Assembly (NCBI RefSeq): GCF_002746455.1
Contig: NZ_NWUW01000008.1
Location: 124,001 to 188,000 of the forward strand
From: Bacillus fungorum
GTDB lineage: Bacteria > Bacillota > Bacilli > Bacillales > Bacillaceae_G
DNA: 64,000 nt
Direction: 5' to 3'
The first letter of the stretch is position 1. Each line of letters starts with the position of its first letter. The translations under genes were made by a program, and so were the position numbers. Below, piece by piece: positions 57,724-64,000 of the stretch. The notes below the pieces were generated by a model that searched no databases, was not told where the DNA came from, and saw only the letters and a program-made list of their open reading frames with translations.

Positions 57724-59862
57724 TTAATTTGTATTTGCCTCTGCTAACGGTTGTAACGGTGTTTCTAATTCTAGTTCTAATGCATCACCTTCTTGTATAG
57801 GTTGTCCTTTTTCGATACTTTGACTTGTTACATATCCCGTGCCTGAAGTTTTTAAATCTAATTTTAATAGTTTAGAAAAATACATAACATCACGCATTGA
57901 CCAACCTTGTAAATTGGGCATTATTGCGTTGTTTCCTAATAAAAATATACGATCACCTTCACTCATTACTTCACCAAACTGCGGAAATTGTTTTATTATT
58001 TTCCCTTCTCCTAAAATTATCGGTTGGAGTTTCTCTTTTTTCACATTATTCTCTACCGTATCCATGGATTGATTCACATAGTTTTGTACTTTTAATGGGG
58101 ATCTTTTCGTTGCATCGGCTATTTGTTTTTCTGTGTAGGGTCTCACCTTTAAATATTCAAGACTATTTTTCACAACTGGTTTAAATATTTCAGCAAGCGG
58201 CTGAGCTCCATACTCGTCTCCCTTTAACTTTGGCTGCTTAATAGCTAAGTATACAATTAACTCTGGGTCATCAATCGGAGCCATACCTAAAAATGAAAAA
58301 ATATAATTTTCTTTCCCTTCCATATATCGTCCATTTTCAGGATTCGGAATTTGAGCTGTTCCTGTCTTACCTCCTATTGGATAACCATCCACTTTATACA
58401 TTGTACCAGTCCCTTTTGAAGACGTAATAACACGCTCCATTAAGTCTCTTACCTTGTCCGCTGTCCCTTTTTTTATCGGATTCCCAATTTCTTTCGGTTG
58501 ATTTTCCATAATAACTTGTTTGTTTGTTGGATTTACAACTTTGTCAACGATATATGGTTGCATCATTTTTCCGTCATTTGCTATAGCGGTAGCTGCTTGG
58601 ATTAATTGAATAGGAGTTACTGTAGAGCCTTGCCCGAAAGAAGTTGTGACTTGTTGAATTTGTGTGTTTAATAATAAAGTATTTTTACTTTCACCAGGTA
58701 AATCTATTCCGGTTTTTTGGTTGAATCCAAATTTTTTCATGTATTGCTTAAATTTATCTGGTTTCAACAGTTGATCTTCTAAAATGGAAAAAGCTACGTT
58801 TGATGACCTTTCAAAACCTTCATCAAATGTAATAGACCCCCATCCAAATCCACCATTATGATCTTTTATATCAGATGAACCCACTGAATATTTTCCGGAT
58901 TGGAAATATTCTTTCCCGTTATATACACCTTCATTAATTGCAGCAGCTAACGTAAATATTTTCATTGTGGAACCTGGTTCGTATGCATTTGCGATTGGAT
59001 CATTTAAAAAGTATTCGATATCACCTTTATTAGGGTTAAAACTAGGTTTACTAGACATTGCTAAAACTTTCCCTGTCTTTGGATCCGCTACGATTCCTAC
59101 TAACATAGACGGATCATAGTGCTCTTGTGCCTTATTCATCGCTTCTTCTAAAAAACTATTAATTTGTTTATCAAGCGTAAGATATACGTTATTTCCATGT
59201 TTAGCAGGTTCTATTTTTCCTATATCATTTGTAAGCGGGATACCTCCCCGCGCTCCCACATATTCTACATTCCCATTTGTCGAGCGCAAATATTTATCCA
59301 AACTTTTTTCAAGTCCAAATTTCCCTTCTGTATTTCCTTTATCGTCTGGTCTAGCAAAACCAAGTATATAAGATGCGAAATCCTCATTCGGATACACTCT
59401 TGCTTTCTCAGGCATAAAAGAAACACCCGGGATTTTCAATTTTTTAATTTGTTCTTTCTTTTCTCTAGATAAATTCCGACCAACTTTTCCAATTTCAACC
59501 TGCGTACGCCCCTCATGAAAATTTTTTAATACGTCTTCTTTATCAATTTCAAGCGCATCAGCTAATTGCCCTGCGGTTTCATCTTTATTTTTCACTTTAT
59601 CTTCACCTTTTAAATTTACAACAACACGATACGTTGTGGAATCTTGGACAAGCACTTTTCCAGTTTGATCATAAATCGTGCCACGATTCGCTTCCAAAAC
59701 CCCTTTTTTATTATGTTGTTCAGTTGCAAGATCCTTTACATCCACATTATGCACGACCCCTACTGCTTGAATATAGAAAAAACGCAAAAGCATAATAAGA
59801 AACAAAATAATAAAAGCAATCATAAAATACCGCGCGCCTTTATTCGTTTGAAGTTTATGCAT
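57724..59862 (-). CDS. Class B penicillin-binding protein with two PASTA domains
   Basis: A 712-residue monofunctional transpeptidase that cross-links peptidoglycan. Residues 12-34 form the membrane anchor; the N-terminal PBP dimer domain (~55-215) includes NRGTIYDQTG; the transpeptidase has SxxK as STMK (298-301), SxN as SSN (353-355) and KTG (499-501). Two PASTA-like segments lie at ~590-712, as in sporulation SpoVD or division PBP2B/2X proteins. It is not in the mra/dcw cluster, so it is a paralogue of pbpB/spoVD; its stage of action cannot be told. An 18-bp direct repeat flanks the gene. Confidence 0.93.
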   Translation of the reverse strand: MHKLQTNKGARYFMIAFIILFLIMLLRFFYIQAVGVVHNVDVKDLATEQHNKKGVLEANRGTIYDQTGKVLVQDSTTYRVVVNLKGEDKVKNKDETAGQLADALEIDKEDVLKNFHEGRTQVEIGKVGRNLSREKKEQIKKLKIPGVSFMPEKARVYPNEDFASYILGFARPDDKGNTEGKFGLEKSLDKYLRSTNGNVEYVGARGGIPLTNDIGKIEPAKHGNNVYLTLDKQINSFLEEAMNKAQEHYDPSMLVGIVADPKTGKVLAMSSKPSFNPNKGDIEYFLNDPIANAYEPGSTMKIFTLAAAINEGVYNGKEYFQSGKYSVGSSDIKDHNGGFGWGSITFDEGFERSSNVAFSILEDQLLKPDKFKQYMKKFGFNQKTGIDLPGESKNTLLLNTQIQQVTTSFGQGSTVTPIQLIQAATAIANDGKMMQPYIVDKVVNPTNKQVIMENQPKEIGNPIKKGTADKVRDLMERVITSSKGTGTMYKVDGYPIGGKTGTAQIPNPENGRYMEGKENYIFSFLGMAPIDDPELIVYLAIKQPKLKGDEYGAQPLAEIFKPVVKNSLEYLKVRPYTEKQIADATKRSPLKVQNYVNQSMDTVENNVKKEKLQPIILGEGKIIKQFPQFGEVMSEGDRIFLLGNNAIMPNLQGWSMRDVMYFSKLLKLDLKTSGTGYVTSQSIEKGQPIQEGDALELELETPLQPLAEANTN

Positions 59863-60016
59863 ATTTATCTCCTTTCTTTCACTATTAATTACCGCAAAGA
59901 TGTGCTACAAATTATGTAGTTTTTGATTTCAATACTATATGTTTCGAACTTTTCCTTTTAATTCCTTTAAAACGTCCTGAGAGTAGCCACTGTTTCTGTT
60001 TTATTCATCTATTTAC

Positions 60017-60034
60017 ATTACGGTGCGTGAAATT
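60017..60034 (+). repeat. 18-bp direct repeat, right copy
   Basis: Identical to 57651-57668. The surrounding 59863-60143 region, upstream of the PBP start, contains no other gene. Confidence 0.8.
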
Positions 60035-60143
60035 TAAGAATATTCTGTTGTCGAGAAGGTTATTTGTGGTTATTTAAACTACTAATTTAAGTCTTTTTTT
60101 CGTCACTCTTTTAGTATGTATACCCTTATCTTGTTCACAATAA

Positions 60144-60182
60144 AAAAAGTTCCCCTCTGTATTTTAAAAGGAGAACTTTTAA
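60144..60182 (-). terminator. Terminator of the BcrC-like gene
   Basis: AAAAGTTCCCCT and AGGAGAACTTTT arms with A/T runs on both sides. Confidence 0.8.
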
Positions 60183-60211
60183 ACAAACTTATATATGGTT
60201 ATTTATAGAAA

Positions 60212-60811
60212 TTAAGCTATATGGTTATATTTCGCTAAAAAAGGAATTCGTTTCGCTATCAATGCATACATTTTGAATACAAATTTCGCTATTGGTTCAA
60301 ACATACGTGTACTTTGCATTACTAATCCGCTCGTAATAAATGTTAAGAAAGCAGCACCAAGTATATCTAAAGGATAATGAACACCTACGTACATACGTGA
60401 TATACCGACTAACACTGCCCATATAAGTGCGATATATTTCAGTTTTTCTCCCCTAAGAATAAATACGAAGGCGATTGAAAATACAAGTACAGAATGATCA
60501 CTAACAAATGATGAGTCTGCTGCATGTGGTACTAATTGATGTACATCATGTGATACAAACGGACGTGGATGGTAATATACCGCATGTATCACGACATTTA
60601 CTAGTAACGCGATAATGACTGAAAGTGTCGTATATAACACTGTGTATTGTTTTTTAATTGCATTGACTTTTTTTTCATTATTAAACCATAAGATAAACAT
60701 AAACAAAATTGCTACATATATAGCACTATTTGTAATAGCAATCATTAACGTATCTAATAGTTTGGATGATCCAGCAAAATTATTAAACCATTGAAATACT
60801 GTGTAATTCAT
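60212..60811 (-). CDS. BcrC-like PAP2 undecaprenyl-diphosphatase
   Basis: A 199-residue membrane phosphatase, same length as the 1878 paralogue and the typical BcrC layout of about five helices. Motif 1 ends HPRPFV, keeping the phosphate-binding Arg-Pro; motif 2 reads FVSDHS (usually PSGH/PSDH); motif 3 is SRMYVGVHYPLD. It probably recycles undecaprenyl diphosphate and gives bacitracin tolerance. GGAGAG precedes the ATG. It lies downstream of the MDR-oxidoreductase gene on the same strand. Confidence 0.85.
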   Translation of the reverse strand: MNYTVFQWFNNFAGSSKLLDTLMIAITNSAIYVAILFMFILWFNNEKKVNAIKKQYTVLYTTLSVIIALLVNVVIHAVYYHPRPFVSHDVHQLVPHAADSSFVSDHSVLVFSIAFVFILRGEKLKYIALIWAVLVGISRMYVGVHYPLDILGAAFLTFITSGLVMQSTRMFEPIAKFVFKMYALIAKRIPFLAKYNHIA

Positions 60812-61056
60812 AATACTCTCTCCTTACATAAAAGCTTTCTTGATTTACACAGTATACAACATCAATATGAAAATAGGCTTAAACTTTTCTCATCTAATTC
60901 TCATTTTACTGTTACTCATTTGACAATATTGATACTAATTATAACGGCTAATTATGTATAAAGCTGAAAAACCTTTAAAACAATACGAATCACATATTTT
61001 TATGTGTAGAATACATAACATAGTTACTTAAATATACTTGTTGCGAAATCATATTT

Positions 61057-62046
61057 TTAATACATACGAAGTGCAATATTACCGAATTGTTCGCCTTTTT
61101 CCATACGGCTTAACGCTTGAATGGTTTCTTCTAACGAATATACTTTATCAATAATTGGTTTAATTTTATGGCTATCTATAAAATGAATCATTTCATTAAA
61201 TTCCTCACGGCTCCCCATAGATGTTCCCATTATATCGACTTGATTATAAAATAACGCTCGTAATGGTAATTCAATTTTATCTCCAGAACTTGCACCAAAG
61301 TTAACAATTCTCCCATTCGGTTTTAATACATCAAAATATTTTAAGAATGTTGCCGGACCTATACTATCGATTATTAAATCTACTTTCTCTCCTCGTAAAC
61401 TCTCTTCCCAATTTCCAGAACTATTAAAAGAAAAGTCTGCGCCATATGTTTCGGCAAACTTTCTTTTGTTCTCTACCCTTGAAGTAACACTCACTTTTGC
61501 GCCAATTGCTTTCGCGAATAACATGGCAAATGTCGCTACACCACCGCCTATTCCCGGAATTAAAACATGTTCTCCACATTTCAATCTACCCTTTGTAAAA
61601 AGTGCTCTATATGCAGTTAGTGCCGATAAAGATAAAACGCCAGACTCTTCCCAAGTAAGGTAGAACGGTTTTTCCACTACATTTTCAGCTGGCACAATAA
61701 CATATTCAGCAAAAGTTCCATCTTTCGGTCCACCTAACACCTCTGGTAACTCAGGTATTTCGGTCATATTATCCCATCCAATACTAGGATTAATAATAAC
61801 CTCGGTTTGTAATAAAGTACCTGAAACACCTTCTCCAATTTCCGTAACAATACCTGCACCATCTGACCCCAGAACTAATGGTAATTCCATTTCTCTTCTA
61901 TTATTCATAATAAATAAATCTCGATGATTTAAGCCTGCTGATTTTAATTTCACTTTAACTTCCCCAGCGTTAGGTGTTATCTCAGGTAATAATTTATATT
62001 CTACCCCTTCAAATCCGGCTTTATATTGTTGTACGATAGCTTTCAT
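61057..62046 (-). CDS. Zinc-independent MDR (quinone-oxidoreductase-like) dehydrogenase
   Basis: A 329-residue medium-chain dehydrogenase/reductase. N-terminal GroES-like part has [11 protein letters not shown] and [13 protein letters not shown]; the Rossmann motif is [25 protein letters not shown] near residue 165. Structural zinc-binding cysteines are absent, as in the quinone reductase/YogA branch. It uses NAD(P)H to reduce quinones, alkenals or similar; substrate unknown. A GGGGGAATAAAA site precedes the ATG. Confidence 0.85.
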   Translation of the reverse strand: MKAIVQQYKAGFEGVEYKLLPEITPNAGEVKVKLKSAGLNHRDLFIMNNRREMELPLVLGSDGAGIVTEIGEGVSGTLLQTEVIINPSIGWDNMTEIPELPEVLGGPKDGTFAEYVIVPAENVVEKPFYLTWEESGVLSLSALTAYRALFTKGRLKCGEHVLIPGIGGGVATFAMLFAKAIGAKVSVTSRVENKRKFAETYGADFSFNSSGNWEESLRGEKVDLIIDSIGPATFLKYFDVLKPNGRIVNFGASSGDKIELPLRALFYNQVDIMGTSMGSREEFNEMIHFIDSHKIKPIIDKVYSLEETIQALSRMEKGEQFGNIALRMY

Positions 62047-62110
62047 TTTTATTCCCCCTTCATAATTCTAATGTACTAGAAAGTTCCAAATAAGCAAAAT
62101 AATTTGACTG

Positions 62111-62147
62111 TAAAAAAGAAGAAATGTAGAAACATCCCTTCTTTTCA
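62111..62147 (-). terminator. Terminator of the two-component operon
   Basis: AAAAGAAGGGATG and CATTTCTTCTTTT, T run on the - strand, 6 bases after the kinase stop codon. Confidence 0.75.
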
Positions 62148-62152
62148 ATCTA

Positions 62153-63568
62153 TTAAAGTGAAATGGTAGGCAGTGTAATCGTAACAATAGTTCCTTCGCC
62201 TTCTATACTCTCTATTTGAATAGTACCGTTGTATTTCTCTACAAGTCGTTTTGCAATAGACAAACCTAGACCGTTTCCACCCTGTTTTCGACTTCTTGCT
62301 TTGTCCACTCGATAAAAGCGGTTAAGAACAAAAGGTAAATCCGCTTCAGGTATCCCCGCTCCACGATCTATTATACGAATGTTTACTTCCCCTGATTTTA
62401 CACTAGATTCAGTACAAATATATTTATTAACTTCTTTTGTATATTTCACTGCGTTATCCATTACGATAATAATAATTTGTTCTAAGTAAGATGATGGTAT
62501 TGAGACATACGCCGCATCCCTATCCAATTTCATATCAAATTGAAATTCAGTTTGAAGTACTGCAAAGTTTTGTGTAACTTGTTTTAATATGCTGTTTACG
62601 TGGACTGGCTCAGCTGCTATTGGATGCATCTGTTCTGATTCAGCTCTTGATAGTTCTAGCAATTCTAAAACTAACTTATTTAAACGATCGACTTCCTTTA
62701 AACTAGATTGAAGCGATTTATCTAAAACTGCTGGATTATTTTTTCCCCACCGATTTAACATCGATAAGTGTCCTTGAATAATTGTTAATGGGGTTCTCAG
62801 TTCATGAGATGCGTCTTCTACAAATTGTTTCTGTTGTGTAAAAGAAGTTTCTAATTCATCCATCATTTCGTTAAAAAGAAATGATAATTTTGCAAGTTCA
62901 TCATTATTTCTACGTACTGGAACCCGTTCATTTAGCCCATTTTTCTTAATACGCTTCATCGTATCCGTTATATTTTGAACACTTGATAATAGCTTTTTCG
63001 TGATTAGTATCCCACCTAAAAAACTAAGGATTAATCCACATATTCCGGCAATAACCATTACCACTAAAATAATTTTTAATAAATGATCAAAAGCCTCTAA
63101 GTTTTTCGTAAGTTCAATAGTGCCAGTGAAATCTTTTGTTTGAATTGGTATACGCTTAACTAATATGCGATCTTCTATATTTCTTTTTATAAATGATTCA
63201 TCCTGAATAACTTGTTTTGGCTTTATCCATGTTTCATTAAAATCTCGCGAAACAGTAACAATTGTTTTCCCGTCCATGCCGATAATACGAATCATTTGAT
63301 GTTTATCAATCATATTGTTTAAGAAATCTTTACTGTTTTCAAACGTTTTACTCGAAAGGGTATCATTTTTATCTTGGAAATATGCCGCTATTTCTGTCAC
63401 TTGCCTATTTATTTGTTTCTGTTCATAATCTATAGTCCACTTATTAATTACAATAAACTGCAAAGCGCTATATAAAATGAATAAAATAAATACTAGTGTA
63501 GTGGACCAAAGTGTTAATTTCCACTTTATAGGTAGGTTTCGAATTTGATGCACAATATTTTTAATCAT
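62153..63568 (-). CDS. Two-component sensor histidine kinase (HAMP, ArlS/CssS-like)
   Basis: A 471-residue membrane kinase: first helix ~18-40, an extracytoplasmic domain ~41-160, second helix ~165-188, HAMP ~190-245, phosphoacceptor His255 in DASHELRTPLTII, then N box IIIVMDNAVKYT, G1 DRGAGIPEADLP and G2 GGNGLGLSIAKRL. It autophosphorylates on His and transfers to the response regulator upstream, whose stop it overlaps by 4 bases (ATGA). It lies in the same operon; the signal is unknown. Confidence 0.93.
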   Translation of the reverse strand: MIKNIVHQIRNLPIKWKLTLWSTTLVFILFILYSALQFIVINKWTIDYEQKQINRQVTEIAAYFQDKNDTLSSKTFENSKDFLNNMIDKHQMIRIIGMDGKTIVTVSRDFNETWIKPKQVIQDESFIKRNIEDRILVKRIPIQTKDFTGTIELTKNLEAFDHLLKIILVVMVIAGICGLILSFLGGILITKKLLSSVQNITDTMKRIKKNGLNERVPVRRNNDELAKLSFLFNEMMDELETSFTQQKQFVEDASHELRTPLTIIQGHLSMLNRWGKNNPAVLDKSLQSSLKEVDRLNKLVLELLELSRAESEQMHPIAAEPVHVNSILKQVTQNFAVLQTEFQFDMKLDRDAAYVSIPSSYLEQIIIIVMDNAVKYTKEVNKYICTESSVKSGEVNIRIIDRGAGIPEADLPFVLNRFYRVDKARSRKQGGNGLGLSIAKRLVEKYNGTIQIESIEGEGTIVTITLPTISL

Positions 63569-64000
63569 TTCATTATATATCCAGCACCGCGGACCGTTTG
63601 GATATATTCCTCCTTATCTACACTATGTAACTTGTTACGTAAATAACGAACGTATACATCAACAATATTCGTCTCAACCATTGCGTCATATCCCCATACT
63701 TGATCCAATAAAACATCACGGGTAAGTACTCTATTTATATTTTTCATAAACATAACCAAGAGCTCAAATTCTTTATTTGTAAGTTCGATTTCTTCATTTC
63801 CTTTTGTAATAGTTCGAGATTCAATCTGAAGATGTAAATCTTTGAACGTAAGAGAAGAAACATGTTTATTTTCTATATGTTCTTCTCGTCTAAATATAAC
63901 TCTCATCCGTGCTAACAGCTCTTCAATTGCAAATGGTTTCGGAAGATAATCGTCGGCTCCGCTATCTAAACCTGTCACGCGATCCATAATACTATCGCGT
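63565..64000 (-). CDS. OmpR-family response regulator, 5' end beyond window
   Basis: The C-terminal ~145 residues of a winged-helix response regulator. The receiver end is visible: SIMDRVTGLDSGADDYLPKPFAIEELLARMR with the conserved Lys of KPF. The effector wHTH (LTNKEFELLVMFMKN; RVLTRDVLLDQVWGYD; VDVYVRYLRNKL; VRGAGYIMK) is of the OmpR/PhoB type. The phosphorylated Asp lies past the window edge: the reading frame is open to base 64000, so ATG 63987 is internal. The stop overlaps the kinase start, and the pair forms one operon. Confidence 0.93.
   Translation of the reverse strand, partial: RDSIMDRVTGLDSGADDYLPKPFAIEELLARMRVIFRREEHIENKHVSSLTFKDLHLQIESRTITKGNEEIELTNKEFELLVMFMKNINRVLTRDVLLDQVWGYDAMVETNIVDVYVRYLRNKLHSVDKEEYIQTVRGAGYIMK

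Overview
The window is low-GC Firmicute chromosome and almost certainly belongs to the Bacillus cereus group. The indicators are: AGGAGG-type ribosome binding sites with frequent GTG/TTG starts; a heterocycloanthracin-type bacteriocin precursor; a second chromosomal DNA polymerase III beta clamp; a short collagen-like spore-surface type protein; a GH8 chitosanase; and three undecaprenyl-diphosphate phosphatases. Species assignment is inferred from protein content, not from a database search. No rRNA, tRNA or CRISPR array was seen.

Layout. (1) 1-24.5 kb is ordinary accessory chromosome, mostly + strand: the 3' end of a neutral protease, a pullulanase remnant, PAP2 and UppP lipid phosphatases, many single-gene units (HAD, arylamine N-acetyltransferase, NUDIX, GNAT, patatin, DinB/BstA, flavin enzymes), a thrice-frameshifted esterase and a RidA/winged-helix-like pair. 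(2) 24.5-38.6 kb is mostly - strand: a broken NUDIX/hydrolase junction, an extra dnaN, NUDIX and GNAT enzymes, an OFA-type transporter, a serine hydrolase, the bacteriocin precursor, a nucleoside hydrolase, a chitosanase, an EamA exporter beside an internally deleted MocR-type regulator, a glycerophosphodiesterase. (3) 38.8-54 kb is the most mobile part: a gene behind a LexA-like box, a pair of short dispersed repeats, a MerR/DUF3967 regulator, a serine recombinase with res-like repeats, a phage-gene/TnpB chimera, and a badly decayed prophage (48.0-52.7 kb) whose small genes carry single nonsense or frameshift lesions. Probable spore-surface or secreted small proteins (SLH, GGAP-repeat, Cys/Arg-rich, collagen-like, and a duplicated 'SLIVASIA' family) sit among them. 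(4) 54-64 kb returns to standard chromosome: CPBP protease, DegV, DUF3189, a CcdC-like protein, a class B PBP with PASTA domains, a BcrC-like phosphatase, a quinone-oxidoreductase-like MDR enzyme and a two-component system that runs off the window end.

How genes work together. UppP (12973), the two PAP2 proteins (1878, 60212) and the PBP (57724) all serve the peptidoglycan lipid cycle. The histidine kinase and response regulator overlap by 4 nt and form one operon. The MarR regulator (46966) is followed by a membrane protein and preceded by a perfect palindrome, suggesting an autoregulated pair. Most other genes are single transcription units separated by clear intrinsic terminators. A striking general feature is gene decay: at least fourteen loci are truncated, frameshifted, nonsense-interrupted or missing their start codon.
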